A stretch of 64,000 bases of DNA. It comes from Malania oleifera. Taxonomy: Eukaryota; Streptophyta; Magnoliopsida; Santalales; Ximeniaceae. Position numbers and translations under genes: made by a program. The notes under the pieces were generated by a model, which did no database searches, was not told the origin of the DNA, and was given only the letters and a program-made list of their open reading frames with translations. Where the stretch lies: contig NC_080419.1 in NCBI RefSeq assembly GCF_029873635.1, positions 77,732,931 to 77,796,930 of the forward strand, read 5' to 3'. Of this stretch, positions 1 through 11,230 are shown one piece after another (the stretch's first letter is position 1; every line of letters begins with the position of its first letter).

Positions 1-121
1 GCCAACGTCAACAATCGCCACCTTCAACAGCTCTGCGGAGGTCTTCTCAATTCTTCTCCTTCTCGAAGCTTGTTTAACCACCCTCCGTCTTCTTCCGCCG
101 CGTATCCAAATCCCCTCCCTG
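1..121 (+). other. SDH5: SDH5 exon 1 (partial), N-terminal presequence region
   Basis: Frame 1 is open from the window edge to base 121 and is rich in Ser, Pro, Asn and Arg, as expected of a mitochondrial targeting presequence; the start codon lies upstream of the window. The exon should end in phase 1, because exon 2 supplies the last two bases of a Gly codon. Two donors fit equally in phase: after base 121 (GTGGTA) or after base 124 (GTACTC); the second adds one Gly. No stop occurs in this frame before the donor. Confidence 0.7.
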
Positions 122-364
122 GTGGTACTCTCTTCTTCTTCTACTTCTTCCTATTCAATTTTTTTTTTTGTCGTTATTTTTGATTACTTCACCTAATGTT
201 TCTTATCTGCTTCGTATCCAATTTCCTAAAATCCTGGTTTATGTCAATTTTGTTACCTTTTTTTGGAGGGATGGGGGGTAGTGTGCAAGCTTGCCTCCCG
301 TGGCTATTAGTTTATAATTACTGATTAGCATCTGTTTTGTTTTGGTGCTATTCTTTCCTTTCGA

Positions 365-1630
365 TGATATTGTTTGAAAATTTTCTAGGAGGAAGACTTT
401 AGCTTACTTTATGAACCATTATAAAAAAGGATATAGAAAGTAAGTCATATACTTTGGGCCATTTTTATACAGCCAAGTTTTGATGCAAGTCTTATGTTTG
501 GTCACTGTTCCTTTTGATCAAGTCTCAGTTATGCAGAAATTATGGATCTTCTCTCTTCTTACTCTTATATTTGGTTAGTGATGGAAATTCTACAAAAAAT
601 GGTTGAATTGTGAGATGGACTAGCCTTTTATATAGTTGCCTAAGTTACTCAATCCATAATAGGATCATAAATATATAAATGATCTTTTTCCTCCCTTCAA
701 GGTGAATGTTGTTGTGAGAGATATCAATAAACAACCACAGCGGAATAATTCTTCTCCCTATATGCAAACAAATATAATGTATCTCTACTTTTATACGTGC
801 TGAAAATAATAAGAAAAATAATCAATCACACCAAGCCACAAGAAACACAAACAATTTTTTACATGGAAAACTTTCTCAGTGTGAGGAAGAAAAACCAAGG
901 GACCTAGTCCAGTTAAAACTTCTACTATCAATCAAATAATGGGTACACCAAGTCTTCTCTAATCTCAATTAGAGGTTACAAATATATCTCATCAACATAT
1001 CAATAATCTTGGCAAATACAAAGAAAATTGGAGAGAATATACCAAATTTGCGGTTACTGTTTACGGGCAAAATTCCTAACTCCTGAGCTCCAAATCCAAT
1101 CTCCACCGTTCAGATTGTAGCTACTTGAGTCGTGAACCTCTCCACCAAATTTCAGCTCGATCAGACCACAGACGAAGCGGGATCGGAGTCTTGATGAAAT
1201 CTGAGCAGCATGGGAAAAATCACGTTTTTCTCTCTTTCTTTTGAGAAGTGACGGCTCCTCTCTTCTCACCTCTCTTTTTATAACTTCCTTTAGGTTTTCA
1301 CACTAAAGGGCTAGACTTTGGGCTTTTAATAAAGCTCACTTGGGCTTTCCTTCACATGGAAGGAAATAACCCAACAAATGTACTTTTAATTGTCTTCATT
1401 TACTGTGATATGTTACTTATTGAACGTTGATTAATGATCTATGACTTTGATGAATGTATTTCCATTATTTAAATGCATCCTGAGAGATTGTTCATTAACC
1501 ATCAAGGATACATGACTTGGTCATTGTAGATTCAACAAATATACATTCAAAAACATAATACTTGACTTTGGTCGATGCACCTATTTTATAACTTAATTCT
1601 TAATTAATTATTTGTATATATTTACACACA
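365..1630 (-). repeat. Copia LTR copy A (minus), interrupted by a solo LTR
   Basis: This is one of three copies of a roughly 0.58-kb LTR. In the minus direction it starts TGTGTGTAAATATAT next to a purine-rich stretch and ends ...ATATCA. It contains a TATA-like CTATATAAAAGG at about 620-636 (minus). Copia pol on the same strand runs into it from the right (about 1900-2815), so it looks like the 3' LTR of that element. Bases 710-1381 are a later solo-LTR insertion; without them the copy is about 0.59 kb, like copy C. End points are from eye alignment with copies B and C. Confidence 0.6.
710..1376 (-). mobile_element. Solo LTR, 667 bp, with 5-bp target duplication
   Basis: The sequence runs TGTTGTGAGAG...AACCCAACA and is flanked by AATGT at 705-709 and again at 1377-1381, a perfect LTR-type 5-bp duplication. 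On the minus strand it starts TGTTGGGTTATTTCC and has TATAAAAAGAG at about 1271-1282, which gives its orientation. The related LTR copy B reads GTGAATGTAACTTTAATTA without the insert (about 11003-11021) and serves as an empty site. The 71-residue open frame inside it has no recognisable domain. Confidence 0.9.
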
Positions 1631-1899
1631 CCCATGCGATCATGAAGGTCATGCGTGTGTGTATTCAATTCAACATCTTCTACTTGATTGAATAATCACA
1701 ACAAGAGTCATTACATTTTATTTAGATTAGCATTCACTATTCACTTAATTAAACAAATAACTAATGTGGATCTTGGCAGTTTATGTCAATTACTCGACAT
1801 ATTTCCTTCCATATATCACATGATTAGCTTTTATTTAGATAATTGATAATCATTTTCCATTATTTTCCATTTCAGTAATGTGCACATGCATGAACGGTT

Positions 1900-2815
1900 A
1901 GACCTATAGAACTTTTGCATGCTCATTATGCATTTTAGGTTCCAATGCTTTAGCCAATGGGTCCGGGTAGCATCATATTGTTACTAATGTGTTCAATCAA
2001 CAATTTTTTTTCCCACCCTTTCTCTAACGACAAGATTTCTCAATTTATGTATTTTGACTTGCTTGAACACTTGTTTTTAAAGAAGAAAATAGTTGGAATA
2101 TCGCATAATACTTTGATGAGCCTTGAAATAGAACTTACTATTTGTAGTATTGAACTGAAATTTTTGAACCAAATTGCTTGGTATGCTACCTTTAGCATGC
2201 TATGAATTCTGCTTCCATTGTGGAAGAGGTTGTACTTACAGATGGGCATATGATTGTTTGTTCCTTGAAGATATCACATCGCCTTTTTTTCTTTTGTTGC
2301 TTTTGGGTAATCCATTCCTTGATTACTTTAATGTCTGGCAAGCATTCCAATAACAACACAAATATCGGGGCAAGTACATATCTAATTCAAGCTTCCAAAA
2401 GATATGAAACACTTTCCATTTGCTTTTGCTGAAGTTCATTTATAGGGCTTTGATTTTCAATTAACTTTTGTCACTTTTCATGGTAGGGGCTAGGCTTGGT
2501 GAACAACTTTGCGCATTCTTTTAGACCTATCACAACAAATTTCAATGCCCAACAAAAAATGGGGCATCTTCATGTGTTTCATTTCAAAGTTCTTAGAAAG
2601 TAATCTTTTAGTTTCATATAATAAATCAAGATTATTACTAGCAAGTAATATATCATCAATGTATAGAACTAAAAATATAGACTTACAGTCTTATTGATCT
2701 TCAGATACAAACATTCATCAACATCATTTCCTTTGAAGTCAAAGGAAATAATGATATCCTGAAACTTTAGATATCATTGATGGGAAGCTTGTTTAAGTCC
2801 ATTTTAGAGTCACAT
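1900..2815 (-). pseudogene. Degenerate Ty1/copia pol: reverse transcriptase and RNase H (minus)
   Basis: Reading right to left, broken frames give a GLKQAS-like motif (near 2790), then a decayed YIDD-type catalytic block with LLASN (near 2650), an LLGIE block (near 2550), and an RNase H tail (2040-2249, AYQAIWFKNF... ending in a KYIN-type motif). Frames shift repeatedly and stops interrupt the catalytic region. It ends near LTR copy A and is cut off at its 5' side by LTR copy C. It cannot encode an enzyme. Confidence 0.75.
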
Positions 2816-3393
2816 TGTGTGTATAAACAATTAACTAAGAGTTAAGTAATAAATAATAGGTGCATTGACCAAAGTCAAGTATCATGTTTATTGGGTGTAT
2901 ATTTATTGGATGCACAATGATCAAAGGCATGTATTCTTAATGATTAATATATAATCTCTCAAGATATATTAGAATAATGGAGATGCATCAAAGTCACAAA
3001 TCTCATTAATCAATATATCATTAAGCAATGTATCGCTTAAAATAAGTCAATTAGAGTTGTATTCATTTTGGAGGAAGGGAAATATCATGTATATATTTAT
3101 GATTATGATGGATTAAAGGGCTCTTGGTCCCTCTCATTACTCGACCAAGTTTGGCAGAATTTTTGTCATGAAACCAAGCATAAAAGTGAGTAAGGTGTGA
3201 CAAGTTCAAGCAGTTTATGCATAATTGAGTCTTCATCACAAGGAATAAAAGGAAATGAGAGGTGCTTGTATCAAAGCTCAATTATCTTGGTAGAAATGAC
3301 ACAAGGTATATGAATTTCTTTATATATCCGTACTTGGTTATGATTCATAAAGTAAGCTGAAGGTCCTTAGCAATTTTCTAGCAAGTAGTATTA
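2816..3393 (+). repeat. Copia LTR copy C (plus)
   Basis: This is the same LTR as copies A and B in the opposite orientation: TGTGTGTATAAACAATTAAC... to ...AGTAGTATTA. A weak primer-binding-like TGGTAATAAGG follows directly, so it can be read as a 5' LTR whose internal region continues on the far side of hAT-1 (gag-RT remnant at 10230-10696). Its left edge abuts copia pol in the opposite direction with no matching target duplication, so the junction is a rearrangement or very old. Confidence 0.6.
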
Positions 3394-3865
3394 TGGTAAT
3401 AAGGTTGAATTTTATTTTATGAACCTATAAAAGCTATTTTCACATATAAGGTTACCTTAATGTGCTTTTTTTTGGTGATATTGGTAGTCATCAAAGTGCT
3501 CGTTCAAGTAATATGATTCCAATAGGACAAAAGGAAATTGAATGCTTGACTTTCTTAGTGGACACCCATAACTAGGCCTATCATGCTCAATCTTTGGCGT
3601 AATGAAACTATGGCATCATTGGCAAAGCCAATAGTTTAATCCTTTTCCCCTTAATTTTGAGGAAAGATTTTGAAGCATTTTTTTTATTTTTTATCCTTGC
3701 CCCACATTTGATGTTTTTCTTATGTTTGGTTGATTATATATTTTTATTTAATTTTAAAAAAGAAAAAACTTAGTGACATTAAAGTCTGAAAGGTATTATG
3801 GAGTAAATCAATGACATGCCATTAACTAGCTCAAAAGATGGATATGATGATGCATTGGATTCCTT
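3394..3865 (+). other. Copia leader-like sequence between LTR copy C and hAT-1
   Basis: AT-rich sequence with no open frame of note. It follows the degraded primer-binding-like site and ends at the hAT-1 target duplication. The matching sequence resumes at 10073. I read it as the untranslated leader of the copy-C copia element, by position only. Confidence 0.4.
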
Positions 3866-4057
3866 AATATAAGCATGGTTTTAAATAACGGCCGTTACGT
3901 AGCGTAACGGCCGATACGTAACTTAAATCAAGGGCTCCGAAACCGATCCGGACTGATAATGCGGTTCGGAAAAAATTCACAGCCGTAACGGCTGTTACGT
4001 CTCCGTAACGGTCCGTAACAGCCGTTACCCCTAAGTTACACTCCGTAACAGTCCGTT

Positions 4058-6090
4058 ATGGACCGTTACATACCGACAACTTGCAGAATCTGCTTTCTGC
4101 TGCGCAGCGTTCCTTTCCCCCTTTCCCGAGTCCCAAGCACCCATCTACCATTCAATCTACCTAAATCTAACATTCAAAGAACAAAAATACTTACTTGCAG
4201 TTTTGTTGGCCGAGCCGCTGAAGCTATAAGAAGGCTTCACGCCTTCACTCCTTCGAAGCCTGAGTTACTCATCTTCGCAGCCTTCGTTTCCTGAATCCTG
4301 AACCTAACAAAGTTCTTCGAAGCTTGAGAGTGGCCGAAGGCAGCTTCATCCGCCACCGCCAGTCGTCGCACTCGCCACCACCAGCCAGCCCTCTACCAGT
4401 CGTCGGTGTCGTCGCACTCGCAGCCACCAGCCAGCCCTCCGCCAATCGTCGCACGAAGCTTCGAGGCTTCGAGGCTCCTCCATCCTCCGAGTCGCCTCCC
4501 CTCTCTCGGTCTCACTCAGAGTCTCAGACTCTCTGCCCTCTGCTCATCTTGCGTATGAGATAAGCTTTATTTCAGTAACACTCAACACCCACAACCACAT
4601 CTTAAACATTTTATTATGTTTTTTTTTTAATTATAATTTATTGTAAGTAATGTTTGTTAAATTGAATTAAAAAAAAAAGAGTAATTTAATAGAGTAAAAA
4701 GCTTTAAAATTTCAGATTCATTTAATATGCAAATTGGTTCCTAAACAATTTAAGCATGTCATATTCTGTTTTGATTAACATACTTTTATTCATTCTTTAC
4801 GTATTCTTTCTTTCCTTTTGGTTTCATTGCATATAAAATATATATTATTTTAAAATAAATGACTATGACATGGCATTCCAAAAATATGGAGTGGACAATT
4901 TCTCATGTTCTATTTCTATGCTATTTTATATTTGTGAGTAAAACAACATTTTGCATAATTATTTCCCCTAACAGCATTTTTTTTGTTGTAAATTATTATA
5001 TTCATATACAATATCAATTTCATTTATATGGTATCGCATTAACATTTTTTGAAAGTTGACACCGTTAGAAATAGACTAATAGTATTATGGTTACAGACTT
5101 CCAAGATACAACATTAGTACAAAAAATACTCTTTTCTAGTCTTATGCCTTGCCTATAGATGCAGCTCTTGTTTTTTTTTTCTTTTCAAAGATCAGAAATC
5201 TCCCACATCTTAAACTTTTTATTATGTTTTTTTTTTAATTATAATTTGTTGTAAATTATGTTTGTTAAATTGAATTAAAAAAAAAGTAATTTAATAGAGT
5301 AAAAAATCAAAAAATAGTAATAATTATGTAAAATAAAATTTTCTTAATTTATAAATATTTTAATTGTCTTATATTTTTTGAAAGGTAATTAGGAAAATTT
5401 AGTTTTATCACATATTTCCTATTTATAAATATTTTTTAAGTTTTAAAACATCATTTTGACGTTAAATTTAAAATTAGGTAAAATAAATCGTTACATGATC
5501 TATTTTTTGTTTTTCAGTTATCAAATAAAGTAAAAATTGATAACTTAATAAAAAACATTTTAACCTAATAGTTAATATATTAATAATTCAGATTTTTGCT
5601 AATTACTAGTTTACTACTGGAATTTGTAGAAAAATTTTATTTTAATCCATAAATTGAGAAAATGCTTAAAAAATTAAATAGAAAATTTGTACTGTATGGA
5701 TCTCTATTAGTGATGCTGTGATGTATATAAAAGTAGAGCAAGTTTTTTCCACCTTTAAAATTACAATGTTAATTTCTTATAGTTATAAATAAAAATAAAA
5801 TCAAGTTAAAAAAATAATGAAAATACCATTTTAAAGATAAAGGAATATATTTTTTTGTAATAAAATATCTAATATTTTATAATTTTGCTTATTTAAATAT
5901 CAAAATAAATTAAACATTACTTATTATTTTTAATCAAATATTATATTTTATTTTTACGTAATAAGTATTTAAAATTAGAAAGACTATTTAGTACTTATTA
6001 TTTAATATTTACTAAATTACTAATTATAATATTATTCCTGTCATTTTTAGAAAGGTTGTAACTTTATATTTTCTCTATGTTTTGTGTAGA
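4058..6090 (+). promoter_or_regulatory. hAT-1 5' leader and probable 5'-UTR intron
   Basis: Bases 4090-4560 are GC-richer and CT-rich, with repeated CTTCGAAGC and CAGCC(A/C)GCC motifs, like a transcribed leader. From about 4556 (GTATGAGAT) to an acceptor TTTGTGTAG at about 6090 the sequence is strongly AT-rich, as in a plant intron. A roughly 100-bp direct repeat lies inside it at 4602-4700 and 5206-5305 (CACATCTTAAAC...TTTAATAGAGTAAAAA). Splice positions are inferred. Confidence 0.5.
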
Positions 6091-6114
6091 GATCATCAAA
6101 TTAAGTCTATCAAT

Positions 6115-9100
6115 ATGTCACGTGATAGAGGAAATGAGAACTTACCTAGTGAGGATATTGGATGGAATTTTGGTACTGCGGTGGACGGTAATAGACATGT
6201 TATTATGTGTAAGTTATGTGGGAAGATAATTAAAGGGGGCATTACACGCTTGAAACAACACTTGACACATAAAAAAGGTCAAGTAGCTGGATGCTCAAAT
6301 GTGACCACACAAGTCAAAGAACAAATGATGAAACATCTACAACAGTATGCTGAGAAGAAAAGAAATAAACAAAAAAGGCAAGAAGAAGCAGAAGCCCAAA
6401 TTAGAGGAGATTTTGAGAATTTGAGCGATGAAAAAGACTTGGAAGAAGAAAGTATGAGATTTGCTCAACAAGAAAGCATACGATCACAGCAACAATGGAA
6501 AGAGAGACAAAGATTTCGAGCAAGAACATCTAGAGGGGGTAATATTTATGAAGAGGGAGGTGGCTCTGGCAGTGGTGCTACCAGTGGTTTCAATAGAGCA
6601 GGAGCTCGATCTTATAGTGGTCGAGAAGTTGGAGGTAGTGGACGACAATGGATCAATCCTGATGCCCCTGAAGCTAGACTAAAGGCAATGGATCCTATTT
6701 TAGAAAGAAGTAAGAGTGCGAAACAACCAAAAATCAACACAAAGTTACTGAAAGGTTTAAGAAGTAAATTAGGAAAAGCAGTTGGAAAATTCCTAATTTA
6801 TAATCGGATTCCAGCAAATGTAGCTGACTCTCCATTTATGTAGCCTATGCTTGATATTGCTGCAGAGGTTGGAAAGGGGGTGAAGGGTCCATCACCCTAT
6901 GAGATATCTGAAATTTATTTGGAGCAAGAGTATCAAGAAATGAAAAATTATATAGCTTCTTTTGCTGGAATTTGGAAGGAGAGAGGTGTAACCCTTATGT
7001 GTGATAGTTGGTCAGGACCAACTAGAAAACACATTATAAACTTTTTAGTTTATTGCGATAGAGGCATCGTATTTCATAAATCAGTTGATGCCTCTGATGT
7101 ACCAAGCAGAACAGCTGAATATTATTTCAGGTAATTTTTTAATTTTAATTGTATATGCAAATAGTATTATGAACATGCATGTTTTTAAAATAGTAATAAT
7201 TATTGAATCTATAATTTCTTTTCAGATTAATGGACGAGGTGGTTGAAGAAATTGGAGAGGAGAATGTTGTCCAAGTAGTGACTGATAATGAAGCTGCAAT
7301 GAAGGCAGGAGGAAAATTATTAATGCAGAAGAGGCCCAACTCTATTGGACAGCATGTGCAGTTCATTGCATAGACCTTATTCTTGAAGATATTGGTAAGA
7401 AAAGTAACGTGAAGAAGGTCTTAGAAGATGCAAGAACAATAACCTCGTTTATTTACAACCACACATGGACAGTGAATTTTATGAAGAAATTCACAAATAA
7501 TAGGGAGTTACTTCGCCCTGCCATCACTCGATTTGCCACAAATTTCATTGCTTTGGAGACTATTGTCAGGCATAAACAAGTACTAAGGGAAATGTTTACA
7601 TCTGATGCTTGGAAAAACTCAAGGTTTGGGATAGCAAAATCAGGCCCAGCATATGATTCAAAGAAAATTATCTTAGGCAAAGAGTTTTGGCAAAAAGCCT
7701 CTGATATAATTAAAGTGCAAGAACCCTTAGTGAAAGTTCTTAAATTGGTTGATGGTGATGAAAAACCAACCATGGGCTTCATATACGAGGCAATTGATAG
7801 GGCGAAATTGGCCATTCAAAAAGATTACCGGTTTTACAAAGACTATTGGAAAATTATTGACAACCGGTGGAGTTTTCAGTTGCACCAAGATTTGCACGCT
7901 GCTGGTAAGTGTAAATCAAATACAATTTCTTATTATTTTAACTTTTAAATTATGCATAGTTGCATTAGAAAATTATTGATTAATATGTTTCTAAATTTAA
8001 TTATAGGGTATTTTTTGAACCCACAATTTCTTTATGGTGCCCCACCCTCTCTTGAAGTTGCTAGAGAAGTCATGGATGGAGTTAAAAAAGTGATAACCAA
8101 GTTGGTACCCGATATAGATACTCAAATTCGGGCTATTAATCAAGTAAGTATTGGTTCCATTAAATTGAATAATGAATTGTTCTAGTATTTTGTAATACTT
8201 TTAAGAATAATTATTAATATATCTAATTAATTAATTATATTTCACAATCATCCTTTTTTAGTTGTTGCTATATCGAGATAGGCAGGAGACTTTTGGAACC
8301 CCGTTGGCTCAAAGAGCAGTAAAACAAACAAATCCTGGTAAATATGGCTATATAGCTAAATAATAGAGAATTACTCTATTTTCTCTCTTTGTATTCAAAT
8401 TTGACTTTTGAAATACGCTATACTAACATAAAACTCTTTTTAATTATTCATGCAGCTGAATGGTGGATTCATTATGGCTTGTGTGCTCCTGAGCTCCAAA
8501 GAATAGCAATTAGAGTTCTTAGCCAGACCACATCAGCTTCGAACTGTGAGCGTAATTGGAGCACCTTTAGCCTCATCCATACGAAAACAAAAAATAGATT
8601 AAAGTACATGAGACTACAAAAACTTGTTTTCGTACATTACAACATGAGGTTAAAGTTAAGACGTACAATGAAAAGAAGCCAACGAGAAATTGAAGAGGGT
8701 TTCAATCCTATCAATTTGGACTACATTTTCGAAGAAGATGATCCTTTAAGTCAATGGTTAGAGGAGAGAGAGACACCACTACTCGACGGTCAGGACAATT
8801 CAAATTGGTTAAATGAAGAGGTTGGTGGTACTACAGAAGGAGGTGATCAACCACCAATAAACGCGCATGATGATTCAAGTTCAAGTCCTGAACGCACACA
8901 AAGTGATGACAATCTTGGTTTGAGCCCACCAAGTGATGATGATGGTAATAGTGGTGCTGGAGCTGGGGTTGGGGGGGGGGGGGTGGCAGTGGTGGTGGTG
9001 GAGGCGGCGGTGTAGAATATAATTATGGATATGATACAGGGACATCATTTGGAAGGGATATATATCCTTCTGATCCTTATGGACTACATGACATACTTGA

Positions 9101-9554
9101 AAATTATGACTTGGGTATTCCTCCAGGGAACCAATCTTCACAACCCAGGAGAAGGAGTGCTCGTGGTGACCCTAGCGATTCTACTGAAGATTCATATGGT
9201 GTGGTTTGTAGTTTTGGCAACTTTGGTTTAGATGGTTCATCATCACAATCATATGGATCTCATCCAACATATCCACATTATGCATCTCGTGACTCACATT
9301 TTTATCCCAGTGGATCAGGAATCTCAGGATCTAGTGAGTCTTCTTCTACACACTACCCAGAGCCAGCCCCTGCCCCAACTTATAGACATTATTCAGGAGA
9401 ATTTTCATCACCAGTACATTTTCAAGAGCAACAACAAAACTTGGGTTCATTTAACTATGTATTTCCACAAGGATGGGGAGATAATTTCCCATCCCAATCT
9501 CAAGATACAGATGCAAATTATGAAGACCCTCCACGTCATTCTTTTTGGTGGTGA
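6115..9554 (+). pseudogene. hAT-1 transposase gene (BED zinc finger, DUF659-like core, hAT dimerisation domain), disabled
   Basis: Best start is ATG 6115 (MSRDRGNENL), because a splice acceptor lies between 6082 and 6115. Exons inferred: 6115-7130, 7226-7904, 8007-8143, 8262-8337, 8456-9554. Exon 1 has a BED-type finger (CKLCGK...RLKQHLTHK) and a Gln/Arg/Gly-rich linker. The core has DSWSGPTRKHIINFLVY and VVTDN blocks and ITRFATNFIALE. Exon 5 has the dimerisation block SNCERNWSTFSLIHTKTKNR and a Gly/Ser-rich tail ending PPRHSFWW. Lesions: in-frame TAG at 6841-6843, a one-base loss near 7334, and a poly-G tract at about 8971-8982 that puts the last 180 codons in another frame. The damage is light, so the element died recently or is carried by active relatives. 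Confidence 0.88.
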
Positions 9555-10072
9555 CATGTGTTATGTTATAAATTTGTAATATTGTATTCATGTATTTTCA
9601 ACTATTTATTGATATTTGATATTAATCACTTTTTAAATTCATGTATGTGTAATCACTGTAATGTGTATATTGAGTATTAAGTCTATTGAGTATTGATTCA
9701 TTTTTAGTAACTTTATGACTTTAATTAATTGATTCTTACATTTCTACATCTTTTTACTCATTAAACTAATGTAAACTATAAAAAAATATGTTTTTTTTTG
9801 TAAACAGCGCACTAAAATTAATATAAAAATCATAATGCCTATTAAAAAGCATTTGTAGGGTGAATGAAAGCCTTCAAAATTCATTAAAAATCATGTATTA
9901 ATGGATTTCATGCTTATTTTTTAATTTTGGCATGGTTGTGCATGTGTGAAAAAAATTCACGACCGTTACGCCCGCTTCCCGTTACGTAACACCCGCGTCT
10001 CCCGCGACCCGCGACACCCGCGACCGTTTCGCGACGTTACCCGCGACCGCGATTTCAAACCATGAATATAAG

Positions 10073-10696
10073 TATAATTAAAAGTCGCATTAAGTTTTGT
10101 TAGTGACTCTTCTCTAGCTTCACTTTTGGCCATATGTTTAATACTATAGAGTTGAAGGGTTTTAATTTTTCTTATTATAAGGAACAAATGCTCATCACTT
10201 TAGGATGTTTAGACATAGATCTATGTCTCTATTGATGAACCTCAAAAGCTACTGTCTCAAGCTTGACTTAGAAGATAAATCAAAAGATGGGAGTGTTCTA
10301 TTAGATTAAGATAAATGAGAATAAAAATTACCAAGAATAGCAAATCAATTTCAACATCTGAAAAGGCTCGCAAATATTGGCATAAAACAATTTCAAGCTT
10401 TTGATAAAGCATTATTTGCTACAGTAATGACATCTTTGACTACTAAGAGATACGATGGGATTAGTGGTGTGCGACAGCACATAATACCATTAAAGAAATT
10501 CATATATGGACTTAAGCAAGCTTCTTGCCAATGGTATCTTAATTCTTGTTGATGCCATTATTTCCTTTTAACCTGAAAGAAAATGATGTTGATGAAGGTA
10601 CATATATCTTAAAAATAAATTGGTACAAGTTCTTTTTTTATTTTTATTTTTTTGTATTATTTTAAATTCTATATGTGGATTATGTACTACTGCGAA
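10073..10696 (+). pseudogene. Copia remnant: gag fragment fused to a reverse-transcriptase fragment
   Basis: From about 10300 the plus strand reads as a copia gag helical segment (SEKARKYW..., then TTKRYDGISGVRQHI at about 10440-10485). It continues directly into the RT motif LKKFIYGLKQASCQWY (about 10490-10540) and a decayed YVDD box at about 10675. Protease, integrase and half of RT are absent, so this is an internally deleted copia derivative. It stops at LTR copy B, which points the other way. Confidence 0.7.
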
Positions 10697-11230
10697 TGAT
10701 AATACTTGTGAGATAAATTTCTATGAGAAAGACTTTTAGCTTACCTTATGGACCATACCAAGTAAGGATACAAAAAGTAATTTATGGACATTGTACTATT
10801 TCTACCAAGATAACCAAGCTTTGATGCAAGTACCTTTTCATTCTTTCTATTCCTTTTATGTTTGGTTTTGTGATGGAAATTTTTCCAAACTTGGTTGAGT
10901 GGTGAGAGGGATCAAGAGCCCTTTATATAGTTGAATAAAGTGACTCAATCCATCAATAGTCATAAATATATACATGATCTTTTCCTTCCTCCACAGTGAA
11001 TGTAACTTTAATTACCTTGATTTAATGAGATACATTCTTTAATGATACATTGATTAATGAGATCCATTATTTTGACTACCCACATCATTGCAATGTATCT
11101 TGGGAGATTATTCATTAGTTATTAAGGATGCATGACTTTGTTAATTGTACATCCATAAACATGGTACTTGACTTTGGTCAACGTACCTATCATCTATTCA
11201 TAAAATTCTTAACTAATTATTTATACAACA
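10697..11230 (-). repeat. Copia LTR copy B (minus)
   Basis: Third copy of the LTR seen at 365-1630 and 2816-3393. In minus orientation it starts TGTTGTATAAATAATTAG and ends ...TATTATCA, with TATATAAAGGG at about 10920-10935. A run of ten C (a polypurine tract on the minus strand) adjoins its start at about 11232-11241, as expected for a 3' LTR. It also preserves the site where copy A was invaded by the 667-bp solo LTR. Confidence 0.65.

Larger units (their letters stand above)
3874..10064 (+). mobile_element. hAT-1: 6.19-kb hAT-superfamily DNA transposon
   Basis: An exact 8-bp duplication AATATAAG (3866-3873 and 10065-10072) flanks inverted ends CATGGTTTTAAAT...ATTTCAAACCATG. Eight-base duplication and short imperfect terminal repeats are the hAT signature. 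The left subterminal region (about 3886-4075) is crowded with CCGTAACGG/CCGTTACG boxes, and the right end (9960-10050) has CGTTACG and CCGCGACC boxes. Inside is a multi-exon transposase gene on the plus strand, preceded by a pyrimidine-rich leader and an AT-rich probable 5'-UTR intron. The element lies within a copia remnant inside SDH5 intron 1. Confidence 0.93.

Noticed and set aside
6082-6114. Earlier ATG (6082) as transposase start
   Set aside because: A likely splice acceptor (TGTGTAG at about 6090) lies after it, and the conserved-looking N terminus begins at ATG 6115.
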